Source: Mediannikoviicoccus vaginalis
GTDB lineage: Bacteria; Bacillota; Clostridia; Tissierellales; Peptoniphilaceae
DNA: 64,000 nucleotides
Reading direction: 5' to 3'
NCBI RefSeq assembly: GCF_928097925.1
Contig: NZ_CAKMRI010000001.1
Location: 682,001 to 746,000, forward strand
Positions 9,984-17,371 of the stretch are shown here, piece by piece. Position numbers and translations under genes: made by a program. Under the pieces are notes generated by a model. That model saw nothing but the letters and a program-made list of their open reading frames with translations, made no database searches and was not told the origin of the DNA. The first letter of the stretch is position 1; every line of letters begins with the position of its first letter.

Positions 9984-12098
9984 CTATATCTTTTTGATTT
10001 CACAAAGTAGTTGTTTGAAAACCGGAAAGCCCGTTACTTCATCATAGTTTGAGTTGTCGGTCAATGTGTTGGTGTTGGCACGCCTCCAAAACTCACCTTG
10101 AATTGGGCTGCCTCCACCAAAGTTAAGTTCGGTGTCACCCTTTAATATCTCTCTAGTGGTCCTTGCGAACACTTCTATTTCTCCTCTTCTGGTACTAACA
10201 AGAACCTTATCTCCGTCTTCAATTCCCCTGTCCTTTGCATCTTCCGCATTCATATAGATATAAGGTCTATCTTGATGCTTCAAAAGTCCATCTATATTTA
10301 AGTGTTGTGTTCTAAATGTGGTTTGAATTCTTGCTCCAGTATTTAGTACAAGAGGAAATTCATCTTTTATGCCACTTTCACCTTCTAAGGTTTCCTCTCC
10401 TACAACAAATTTTGGTAGTGGTTCGTAGCCATAAGTTTTTAAAATTGTGGACTCAAACTCAACTTTACCTGTTGCAGTTGGGAATCCTTCCTTTCCGTCC
10501 TCTCTTAACTTGCCTAGTTTATATTTTTCGTATTCTCTTTCATTTTTATTCTTATAAACATAAACTCCATCTTCCTTTAATGCCTTAAGAGTTTCTGGCT
10601 CGTTATAGAATGCAAACTCAAGAAGTTCATCTTCATCCTTTGGATACATGTGGCCATATCCTAGGGCATCTGCAATTAAGTGCATGATTTGAATATTTGG
10701 CTTAGCCTGTCCAATCGGTTCAACCAATCTCTCTCTAACTTCCACCTTGTTTTTGTATACACAATAGGATTTATCTTCGTAGTATGTTGTGGCAGGTAAG
10801 ACTACATCTGCATATAGACAGTCCTTAGACATAAATCTATCTACAGTTACAAAAAAGTCTAGTTTCTTTAACATCTCTTCATAAAGTTCTGATTGTGGGA
10901 ATACGCTGGTAACTGCGCATCCTATGGAAAGCAGTCCCTTTACAGCATATGGTTTTTCTTCTAAAACAGCTTGAGGAAGCTTTGTAAGTTGAGGCGATTT
11001 CATAAACTTATCGAATAGTGGAAACTCGTCACTTCCAATCCTCTTGCAATAGGTTTCATTATTAAATCTCTTTACTCTGTCAGGTTTGCCCTTTGGGGAA
11101 ATCAAAAGGCCACCGGGCACATCCACATTTTTAGTCATAAACCAAAGTAGGTATAGAGCTCTAATACTTTGCATTCCTGAGTTAGTATATTCCAGGCCTG
11201 TATACATTCTAAGTGCAGACTTGTAATTTACAATTGTATCTGCAATGAACTTTATATCCTCTTCTTTAACGCCAGTTCTCTCTTCACATGACTTTAAATC
11301 AAAATCTTTAATGTATTCTCTATACGAATCAAAACCATGGGTATATTTTTTTGCAAAGTCTTCATCAAAAGCATCTTGTGAATTTAAATAATTAAAAATA
11401 GTATGTATAAGCACACCATCCATACCGGACTTAATTAAGATATACTTATCAGCAACTTCACACATTCTGCTCTTATAGTGATCAATAACTATTACCTTTG
11501 CTCCATTCTTTTGAGCCTTTAAAATAGTTTCGTATTCAAAAGCTGGAGATGCAGTTGGTGGATGAGCTCCCCAAATAAAAATGTATTCTGCATTTTCATA
11601 ATCTGGAGAAAATCTATTTCCAAGCATTCCAAAGTTTATCATTGGTGCAAACACACCAAAGGATACATAGCATAGTGATGAGACAGAACCATTGTTAGGA
11701 GAACCCAGCGGTGCAAAAAAACCAATTTCTTTGCCAGAATCAGCACTTAAATTCACAAAGTCCGATGTGGAGTTTTCAAATCCACCTCTACCTACAACGG
11801 ACGCCAGGGCTTGTGCTCCATTTTCTTCAACTATTTTAGAATATTTTTCTCCTATTAAACTGATTGCTTCATCCCAAGTAGCTTCTCTAAAAGAAAACTC
11901 TCCCTTTGCTCCAGTTCTTATTAAAGGAGTTTTTAACCTGTCTGGAGAGTTTAAAATATCATCAGAATAAAAACCTCTTAGACATAATGCACTGGCAAAA
12001 TTCTTTTCAGATTTTTTTATCTTTTTAATTCTTCCATCTTCAATATCCAAAGCCACATGGCATTGACCTGGACATATTCCACATATACCTTCTTTCAT
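9984..12098 (-). CDS. Molybdopterin-dependent oxidoreductase, catalytic subunit
   Basis: A 704-residue member of the DMSO reductase/formate dehydrogenase superfamily. Cys6, Cys9, Cys13 and Cys39 form the N-terminal 4Fe-4S motif. Cys143, in 'GSPNNGSVSSLCYVS', is at the place of the molybdenum ligand. The C-terminal molybdopterin dinucleotide-binding domain covers about 585-704. There is no TAT signal and no partner subunit next to it, so it is probably a soluble cytoplasmic enzyme. The substrate cannot be read from the sequence; a Cys ligand is known in thiosulfate/polysulfide reductases and some formate dehydrogenases. It has its own promoter but lies directly after the Cys-rich binding protein and the selenoprotein operon, which suggests a role in metalloid or sulfur chemistry. 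Confidence 0.88.
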   Translation of the reverse strand: MKEGICGICPGQCHVALDIEDGRIKKIKKSEKNFASALCLRGFYSDDILNSPDRLKTPLIRTGAKGEFSFREATWDEAISLIGEKYSKIVEENGAQALASVVGRGGFENSTSDFVNLSADSGKEIGFFAPLGSPNNGSVSSLCYVSFGVFAPMINFGMLGNRFSPDYENAEYIFIWGAHPPTASPAFEYETILKAQKNGAKVIVIDHYKSRMCEVADKYILIKSGMDGVLIHTIFNYLNSQDAFDEDFAKKYTHGFDSYREYIKDFDLKSCEERTGVKEEDIKFIADTIVNYKSALRMYTGLEYTNSGMQSIRALYLLWFMTKNVDVPGGLLISPKGKPDRVKRFNNETYCKRIGSDEFPLFDKFMKSPQLTKLPQAVLEEKPYAVKGLLSIGCAVTSVFPQSELYEEMLKKLDFFVTVDRFMSKDCLYADVVLPATTYYEDKSYCVYKNKVEVRERLVEPIGQAKPNIQIMHLIADALGYGHMYPKDEDELLEFAFYNEPETLKALKEDGVYVYKNKNEREYEKYKLGKLREDGKEGFPTATGKVEFESTILKTYGYEPLPKFVVGEETLEGESGIKDEFPLVLNTGARIQTTFRTQHLNIDGLLKHQDRPYIYMNAEDAKDRGIEDGDKVLVSTRRGEIEVFARTTREILKGDTELNFGGGSPIQGEFWRRANTNTLTDNSNYDEVTGFPVFKQLLCEIKKI

Positions 12099-12126
12099 AT
12101 TAATCCCCCTTATTGTTCATGTTAAT

Positions 12127-12155
12127 ATGATATCAAATATTTAGATATTTGTTAA
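12127..12155 (-). promoter_or_regulatory. Promoter of the molybdopterin oxidoreductase with dyad in the spacer
   Basis: TTAACA (12150-12155), 17 bases, TATCAT (12127-12132). The spacer contains the near-perfect dyad CAAATATCT/AAATATTTG (12134-12151; 8 of 9 pairs), a plausible operator. AT-rich dyads are common by chance here. Confidence 0.5.
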
Positions 12156-12163
12156 ATAAAAAA

Positions 12164-12179
12164 TCGGAGTTTCCTCCGA
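12164..12179 (-). terminator. Terminator of the binding-protein gene
   Basis: TCGGAG/CTCCGA stem with a GAAA loop on the minus strand, followed by TTTTTTATTT, seven bases after the stop of the binding protein. It separates that gene from the oxidoreductase. Confidence 0.8.
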
Positions 12180-12185
12180 CTTTTA

Positions 12186-13436
12186 TTACTTTTGTTCTTT
12201 ATATACTTCTGGAATTTTAATGTCGTTTCCAACTTCATTGTCAATTCCATCTATTTCTTTAGCTTTCTTTAACCAGTCTTCAAAGCTAATTCCTACAGGG
12301 AATTTTTCATCAATTTTATCTTCCTTAGTAAAATCACTGAAGGATTCTATTCCTGATTCTTTAACGAAGTTAAGATTTACAAATTCATCAAGCTTATCAA
12401 TTCTTGGTCTAAAATTTTCATCAATATTGTATTCATCGTATTCTTTTACGAAGTTATCAATATTTTCTTGATTAAATTCCCAAGTAAGTGTTCTACCTTC
12501 TGCTATGGTCTTCATATAGATTGTCATTAGACCAACTTCAGGTGCTGTACCAAATCCATCAGCAAACATCATAGCTGCGTTATATGGATGGTCATATAAG
12601 TATTTAAGTGACATTGCATGTGCTACTAAAAGTCTTTGTGCAACTTCTGGATGTTCTTTTTTGAAGTTTTCATTCATTGCATATATACAGCACATTCCCC
12701 AACCATGTTCATGGTCATTATCTCCTTTAGTTTCGTCAATAAGTCCGCCCCAACCTACAGCAACAACTTTTCCAAGTCCTTGGTATTCACATTGTGATGC
12801 AAATGGGTCACAACATGAGAAAGCTGAAATTTGTCCAGACTTAAGCGCCATTGGGGCGTCTTTTTGTGCCATCTTTATGATTTCAAATTGATCTTTGTCA
12901 GTTGGTAAGCCAAGTTTTGCTGCCCATTTAATCCATTCAGGATTGTTTTCAGGGTCTGCAGTAATCGCAAGCTTCTTGCCTACTAAATCCTTAGGATCCT
13001 TAATATCATTTGCAACAACTAAGTATCTTGATCCTCCAAGGTGATTTGCTGCAGCCATTATTATTGGAGCTCCTTCGGATCTTGCATTTAGTGCACCTTC
13101 AATGCCCATGTATCCAACATGCATTTCACCTGTTGTCATGGCCTGTGCTATGTTTGTGTTATTTGTCTTTGTAACTGTTACATTTAATCCTAAAGCTTCA
13201 TAAATTCCTGCTTCTTCCCCTATAATAGCTCCTACCATATGGTCACAGTCATTATATCCCATTTGAATTTTTAAATTCTTATCGGCTTCAGGGATTTCTG
13301 GCAAGTCATACTTTGCCGCTTCAGCCTTTGCATCATATGCTACTTGTTCAACATTTCCAGCTGAATTGTCTTTACATGCTGCAAGTGAAAAAAGCATTGA
13401 TGAAATAAGTAAAATAGATAAAATCTTTCTTTTCAT
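12186..13436 (-). CDS. ABC transporter substrate-binding lipoprotein, Cys-rich (NrtA/SsuA-like)
   Basis: A 416-residue lipoprotein. A basic start and hydrophobic stretch end in the lipobox 'SLAAC', so the mature protein is attached outside the membrane. The rest is a two-lobed NitT/TauT-type binding protein ('MGYNDCDHMVGAIIGEEAGIY', read in parts; 'GYMGIEGALNARSEGAP'). Unusual are paired cysteines, 'FSCCDPFASQC' and 'GWGMCCIYAM', plus Cys in 'YNDCDH'; they could bind a thiophilic metal or organometal. ATG 13436 has an AGGAG site at good distance; the TTG six bases upstream is too close. It has no own ATPase or permease and may serve the ABC transporter of the sao operon. It follows merR and has a MerR-type promoter. 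Confidence 0.82.
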   Translation of the reverse strand: MKRKILSILLISSMLFSLAACKDNSAGNVEQVAYDAKAEAAKYDLPEIPEADKNLKIQMGYNDCDHMVGAIIGEEAGIYEALGLNVTVTKTNNTNIAQAMTTGEMHVGYMGIEGALNARSEGAPIIMAAANHLGGSRYLVVANDIKDPKDLVGKKLAITADPENNPEWIKWAAKLGLPTDKDQFEIIKMAQKDAPMALKSGQISAFSCCDPFASQCEYQGLGKVVAVGWGGLIDETKGDNDHEHGWGMCCIYAMNENFKKEHPEVAQRLLVAHAMSLKYLYDHPYNAAMMFADGFGTAPEVGLMTIYMKTIAEGRTLTWEFNQENIDNFVKEYDEYNIDENFRPRIDKLDEFVNLNFVKESGIESFSDFTKEDKIDEKFPVGISFEDWLKKAKEIDGIDNEVGNDIKIPEVYKEQK

Positions 13437-13473
13437 TTTCAACTCTCCTTTTATTTGATATATCTATATGTTT

Positions 13474-13505
13474 ATTTTAAACCTTAAACTTAACTTAAAG
13501 GTCAA
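13474..13505 (-). promoter_or_regulatory. MerR-type promoter/operator of the binding-protein gene
   Basis: On the minus strand, -35 TTGACC (13500-13505) and -10 TTAAAA or TAAAAT (13475-13480 or 13474-13479) are 19-20 bases apart, longer than usual. The spacer is filled by the dyad ACCTTTAAGTT/AAGTTTAAGGT (13481-13502; 9 of 11 pairs). Long spacer plus central dyad is the hallmark of promoters activated by MerR proteins. It overlaps the last codons of merR. Confidence 0.72.
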
Positions 13506-13508
13506 GAG

Positions 13509-13904
13509 TTATTCATCTAAACCTTCAATATAATGACAAAAATGTCCTTTACAACAACTTACAGTATCCCCTTCTAGAAGATGTTCTATTAAAAGTTCTT
13601 TTTCTTGTTTCAATCTGTTAATTTCCTTGTCAATGTCTTCAATCTTTTTTCTCATATGGCTAGTTACATAGCTACAAGTTGAATTCCCACTTCTCTTAAG
13701 CATAATAATATCCTTGATTTCTTCCAGACTAAACCCCAAGTTCCTTGCCTTTTTTATAAAGTTTAAATTTTCCACATGGGACTCATCATAATCTCTATAG
13801 CCATTTTCTAATCTTTTCACATCCATTAGTAACCCCTGTTTTTCATAATATCTTATTGCAGAGTCACTAAGTTCTGTTAATTCGCATACCTCTTTAACTT
13901 TCAT
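13509..13904 (-). CDS. MerR family regulator with C-terminal cysteines
   Basis: A 131-residue regulator: winged helix-turn-helix at 1-70 ('ELSDSAIRYYEKQGLL'), dimer coiled coil at about 80-112, and a Cys-rich end. Cys77, Cys117/118 and Cys123 ('CCKGHFC') resemble in number and spacing the three Cys that bind Hg(II) in MerR, so it probably senses a thiophilic metal(loid) or an organometal product. The gene starts nine bases after the right arm of the saoC SECIS hairpin, which runs into its AAGGAG site. It is the last gene of the sao operon and probably activates the divergent-spacer promoter of the next gene. The inducer is inferred. Confidence 0.85.
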   Translation of the reverse strand: MKVKEVCELTELSDSAIRYYEKQGLLMDVKRLENGYRDYDESHVENLNFIKKARNLGFSLEEIKDIIMLKRSGNSTCSYVTSHMRKKIEDIDKEINRLKQEKELLIEHLLEGDTVSCCKGHFCHYIEGLDE

Positions 13905-13913
13905 AATCTCTCC

Positions 13914-13930
13914 TTACTTGACCCAAGTAA
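13914..13930 (-). promoter_or_regulatory. SECIS-like hairpin after the saoC UGA
   Basis: TTACTTG-GGT-CAAGTAA: a perfect 7-bp stem whose loop starts with GG, 17 bases after the UGA of saoC. Distance and loop G fit a bacterial SelB-binding element. Its 3' arm touches the merR ribosome binding site. Confidence 0.7.
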
Positions 13931-13937
13931 AAAAATC

Positions 13938-14423
13938 CTATCAGCAAACGCCCATGCCCTCTGAAAACAAATTGTGAAGATGTTTGTCTTCAATTCTAAA
14001 GATACCATAACCATATTGTCCCCTTTTTGAACCACTTACAACAAATTCATTTGGCGGACTATTATCTATGTCTTTTAATTCAATTTTTTGATTTTCATAT
14101 GGCGCTCTACTTTCCTCTGAAAAATAGATTTCTTTTCCTGAGTCTATAGCTACTACTAAATGATTTGCCTCTTTAGTCTTTCTAAAAATAATAATTAGGT
14201 CATCTTTGCCGTTACCTGATACATCTCCAAGCTTGCACTTCAAAACCTCTTTTCCTGGAAATTCATCATAAAATGCCTGCAACAAGTAATGATCTTTTTC
14301 AACTCCAAAGTCGACCTTTTTATATTTTATATTGTTCCTGTATCCAAAATAACCTAAAAGCAAAGCAATAATTATGATTAAGACTTTCCTTAAAATTATA
14401 CTTTTATTTTTTTCTGCCTTCAT
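13938..14423 (-). CDS. saoC: SaoC-like selenoprotein ending in Cys-Sec-COOH
   Basis: Reading UGA (13941-13943) as selenocysteine gives 161 residues: one N-terminal membrane helix (about 12-27), then an extracellular domain with an FG-GAP/EF-hand-like loop 'GDVSGNGKDDLIIIF', and the end 'GMGVCU', followed at once by TAG. A Cys-Sec pair at the very C-terminus, as in thioredoxin reductase, is a reactive selenenylsulfide and could attack or carry a metal. A perfect hairpin with a GG loop stands 17 bases after the UGA. I recall the family name 'Cys-Cys-COOH (seleno)protein SaoC'. It starts one base after the saoE stop. If UGA were the stop, the protein would end in a single Cys. Confidence 0.75.
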
Positions 14424-14424
14424 A

Positions 14425-15510
14425 TTAATTGTCCTTTTTAGAATAATAATAATTTCTTAATTTAAAGAATGCCGATTTTAGAAAAAAATAAAAGACAATG
14501 GCTGAGCAAACATACTTAACCCACTCTGGGAATGATAACATCATCTTGTTAGCATAGCTTATTGCATTTGTAACTTCATCATATTCCATTTGCCTTTGAA
14601 ATCCTGGCATTAATAATTTATTTGTCATAAATCCTATAAACATAGCGTATGCAGAAATAACAACAGTATAAATCGTTGCAGTTCTCTTTCCAATCATTTT
14701 ACCAATACTTATTATTTCAGGAATATTTGTTGCCGCCCCTGCCATTAGAAATGTTATTGCAGCTCCAGGAGATGCTCCCGATGCAATTAGCGCTGCAATT
14801 AATGGTATATGACCAACTGCACATACATACATTAATGCCGCAAGTACTGCAACATTCCAAAGTGATAATAGCCCTGGGTCTCCAAGGTATTTTTGAATAA
14901 ATGACTCTGGGAAAATTGTTAATACAAAACCTCCAAACAACATTCCATATACAACATACTTACTAAGTGTAATGGCAAAGTCGTTTCTAACCCATTCCAT
15001 TCCTTCTGATATTTTTGTCTTAATGCTTTTTTTCTTTTCTTCTTCTAAATCTATATGGCTTATCTCTTCTGCAACCATTTCATTTCTAAGCTCTTTGCCA
15101 GAAACTAAGTTTCCTATAATTCCGATTATTATTGGTAATGTAATCCCTGCAAATATATTAATTAATGCTATTTGCTTTCCAAGTAGTCCAAAACTAAGTA
15201 TTAACGCCGCAGGGTTTAATACCGGTGACGAAGCTAGAAATGCTAAAGTTGGTCCAGCATATGCCCCCGAATAGTAAAGACTTATTCCTATGGGAACAGA
15301 GCCACAGCTACATACTGGTAGTAGCATTGAATATCCTGTTATTTTAAATATTGAGGATATCTTTGTATTTCCCAGTGACTTTTGTAGTCTTACTGGTGAA
15401 ATTATATTTCTCATTAGACCTGCTATGAGTAAGCTAATTACAAGCCATGTTGAGGCTCCGTTAAGTAACTCTACAGATCTTAAAATTATCTCTTTAATAT
15501 AATCAAACAT
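14425..15510 (-). CDS. saoE: SaoE-like permease with CxC motif (ArsP/DUF318 relative)
   Basis: A 361-residue membrane protein with about eight to ten helices in two similar halves, of the permease family that includes ArsP, an exporter of trivalent organoarsenicals. 'LLPVCSCGSVPIG' places Cys67 and Cys69 in the first half, a likely thiol site for a metal(loid). The mirror motif in the second half ('VCAVGHIPLIAALIASGASPG') has a single Cys. It would export the product of the system. The start ATG lies in a 40-base tandem duplication that repeats the start region. It is directly followed by saoC. Confidence 0.82.
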   Translation of the reverse strand: MFDYIKEIILRSVELLNGASTWLVISLLIAGLMRNIISPVRLQKSLGNTKISSIFKITGYSMLLPVCSCGSVPIGISLYYSGAYAGPTLAFLASSPVLNPAALILSFGLLGKQIALINIFAGITLPIIIGIIGNLVSGKELRNEMVAEEISHIDLEEEKKKSIKTKISEGMEWVRNDFAITLSKYVVYGMLFGGFVLTIFPESFIQKYLGDPGLLSLWNVAVLAALMYVCAVGHIPLIAALIASGASPGAAITFLMAGAATNIPEIISIGKMIGKRTATIYTVVISAYAMFIGFMTNKLLMPGFQRQMEYDEVTNAISYANKMMLSFPEWVKYVCSAIVFYFFLKSAFFKLRNYYYSKKDN

Positions 15511-15575
15511 CTATCTCTCCAAACTCTAAAGCTAAAATATAATCAAACATCTATCTCTTAAAACTCTGAAGCTAA
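15496..15575 (-). repeat. 40-base tandem duplication of the saoE start region
   Basis: The stretches 15496-15535 and 15536-15575 are near-identical (period 40). Each holds a ribosome binding site and an ATG. The outer ATG (15550) opens a 15-codon frame whose TGA overlaps the saoE ATG, so the duplication created an upstream mini-ORF that could affect saoE translation. Confidence 0.8.
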
Positions 15576-15589
15576 CTTTAATGTTGTCT

Positions 15590-15622
15590 AGAATTAAAAA
15601 CCGTACCACCGGTTTTAATTCT
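15590..15622 (-). promoter_or_regulatory. Strong hairpin between saoD and saoE
   Basis: Arms of 13-14 bases (AGAATTAAAACCG and CGGTTTTTAATTCT on the minus strand) pair with one bulged base around a short loop. No T run follows, so it is more likely an mRNA processing or stability element than a full terminator. Confidence 0.65.
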
Positions 15623-15631
15623 GTCAAGCTC

Positions 15632-15964
15632 TTAAATAGTTATAACTTGATCTAAATTTGCGTCTTTCAAAAGTCCATATAACATAGGGAAGCAACCTAT
15701 ATGTGCTCCTTTGATTAGCTTGTCTTCAATTTCTCTTTCATAGACACATTGATCGCATGCTAATACTACCATGTTCTTTTCATCAATTAACTTTTGAATT
15801 CTTCCTCCTAAGTCGGTGTTGTCTAACAACGTGAATGTATTGTCAAAAACAAAAAACATTCCAACGACTTCTGCAACATGTTCTCCAGCTTCCATTTGAG
15901 GAATAATCATATCCCTTAAAATCTTTCTGGAATTGCTTGAACTAACAACATAAGCTACTCTCAT
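15632..15964 (-). CDS. saoD: SaoD-like DsrE family protein
   Basis: A 110-residue protein with the alternating alpha/beta pattern of the DsrE/DsrF-like family, which handles sulfur or selenium as persulfide. Cysteines at 70, 73 ('LACDQCVYE') and 91 ('HIGCFPML') could carry such a group or a metal. ATG 15964 overlaps the stop of the lyase gene (ATGA), so both are translated together. I recall 'DsrE-related protein SaoD' as the family name. The specific role is unknown. Confidence 0.72.
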   Translation of the reverse strand: MRVAYVVSSSNSRKILRDMIIPQMEAGEHVAEVVGMFFVFDNTFTLLDNTDLGGRIQKLIDEKNMVVLACDQCVYEREIEDKLIKGAHIGCFPMLYGLLKDANLDQVITI

Positions 15965-16578
15965 TTCAATACCTCACTATAAAATATTTTTTTGCCTACT
16001 TCAAAAGCTTTATCTAAGCTTAATCCATAGGTTGTTTCATAGTCTAATTCATTGTCTACAAAGTAATCCTTCATCTTTTTTTCATCCAGAAAAAAGTTCA
16101 TTACGTTTCAGCAACATGCTGACCAATCTTCAAACTCGTTTAAATCCACATGGATACAATGAATACCTGGACTACTTTTATAAACAATCTCCCATTCTTT
16201 ACCACTACTTTAATTGGTTCTCCACTGGTTGAACATACGGAATCAATTTCCAAGTCCTGCCAAAATGTAAAGTAGGATCCAAGGGAGTCTATGGCACACA
16301 TTGAGTAATACTCTCTTCCATCGCTAAGTGTAATGTGATGAGATGTTGGAAGCCCTGAGACAGGATATGCAAATTGTATCTCTTTGCCTTCCTCATCTAG
16401 TATAAGCTTCCTTTTTTTATCAAACTGTCCAGCGTTTTAAACTTTGAACATTTTGAAATAGGAAGTACTCCACCTTCATCCACCATAAGATTTAAAATAT
16501 CAATTCTATCTTACGTTCTTCAGGTGCTAAAATCTCTTCATTACATTCAACTTCTTTTATACCAATAGATGTTTTCAT
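15961..16578 (-). pseudogene. saoL: MerB-like organometal lyase (SaoL type), Sec-containing, three frame slips
   Basis: No single long frame is open, but three frames join into a MerB-like protein of about 206 residues. It has an N-terminal helical domain ('ILNLMVDEGGVLPISKCS'), the core 'PVSGLPTSHHITLSDGREYY', 'SMCAIDSLG', 'SVCSTSGEP', and the end 'FEDWSACCUNVMNFFL' with U = UGA at 16108-16110. MerB cleaves carbon-mercury bonds with two Cys and an acid. The slips, each equal to one lost base, lie near 16515-16525, in an A7 run (16412-16418) and near 16195-16203; start and final stop are in the same frame. A SECIS-like hairpin follows the UGA. It is either recent decay or sequence error. The stop overlaps the saoD start. 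Confidence 0.75.
16075..16096 (-). promoter_or_regulatory. SECIS-like hairpin after the UGA of the MerB-like gene
   Basis: CTTTTTTC-TGGAT-GAAAAAA(A)G: an 8-bp stem, GG in the loop, 19 bases after the UGA. It fits a SelB-binding hairpin and is intact despite the upstream frame slips. Confidence 0.6.
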
Positions 16579-16582
16579 TTAT

Positions 16583-17371
16583 TTATTTATTTTCAAAATT
16601 CACCTCCACTCCTTTCTTTTTTCTACTACCTGCTTCAATAAATTTATTAGATAAAAGCCCTACATATTCTTTGAATTTTTCATCCTCTGGATTTCTCGGG
16701 CTATCTAACTCTATTTTTTCATTAAGAATAATCTCTCCATAGTTTGTAGACATTAAAATTACTCTGTCCGATAGATAAATCGCTTCACTAACATCATGGG
16801 TTACTATTATTACCGTTAGATTTTCTTTTCTAAATATATCAAGTAACTCATTTTGAAGGCTCTGTCTCATTTCAATATCTAGGGCACCTAGAGGCTCGTC
16901 CATTAAGAGTATTTCAGGTTTAACAGCCAAGGCCCTTACTAAAGCCGTTCTCTGTTTCATACCTCCAGACATTTGATGAGGGTAGAGATTTTTATGCTCT
17001 TTAAGTCTAGAAATTTCCAGTAGGTAATCCAGTCTTTTTCTCTGTTCTTCTAAACTCATCTTCGCCTGTTTCATTGGGAAGAGTATATTATTTTCAACGG
17101 TCTTCCAAGGATATAGGGCGTAGTTTTGAAACATAAAAGCCTTATCTGGTCCAGCTTTTGTAACCGGTTCTCCATTAAGTAGAATAACGCCACTGTCCTG
17201 TTTTTTAAATCCTGCGATTGTTGTTAACATAGTGGTTTTCCCACAACCTGAAGGACCTAGTAATGTTACTATTTCTCCCTCTTCCACATTAAAACTTATA
17301 TCATCTAAAACTATCCTTCTGCCTTGTTTTTCTTCAAATCCTTTACATATGTTTTTTACTTCTAGTTTCAA
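16583..17371 (-). CDS. saoA: ABC transporter ATP-binding protein (SaoA type)
   Basis: A 262-residue ATPase of the nitrate/sulfonate/taurine subfamily: Walker A 'GPSGCGKTT', Q-loop 'FMFQNYALYPWKT', signature 'SGGMKQR', Walker B 'ILLMDEPLGALD', switch His in 'IIVTHD'. The start chosen is TTG 17371, overlapping the saoP stop (TTGA) with GGAGG eight bases before it; the ATG at 17386 lies inside that ribosome binding site. It powers the importer formed with saoP and a binding protein. Confidence 0.88.
   Translation of the reverse strand: MKLEVKNICKGFEEKQGRRIVLDDISFNVEEGEIVTLLGPSGCGKTTMLTTIAGFKKQDSGVILLNGEPVTKAGPDKAFMFQNYALYPWKTVENNILFPMKQAKMSLEEQRKRLDYLLEISRLKEHKNLYPHQMSGGMKQRTALVRALAVKPEILLMDEPLGALDIEMRQSLQNELLDIFRKENLTVIIVTHDVSEAIYLSDRVILMSTNYGEIILNEKIELDSPRNPEDEKFKEYVGLLSNKFIEAGSRKKKGVEVNFENK

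Noticed and set aside
13938-13943. TGA as the true stop of saoC
   Set aside because: Possible, but the C-U end, the tandem TAG and the perfect GG-loop hairpin at the right distance favour recoding; kept with reduced confidence.
15590-15622. Terminator ending the first half of the sao operon
   Set aside because: The hairpin is strong but no T run follows on the minus strand, so complete termination is unlikely; listed as a regulatory hairpin.
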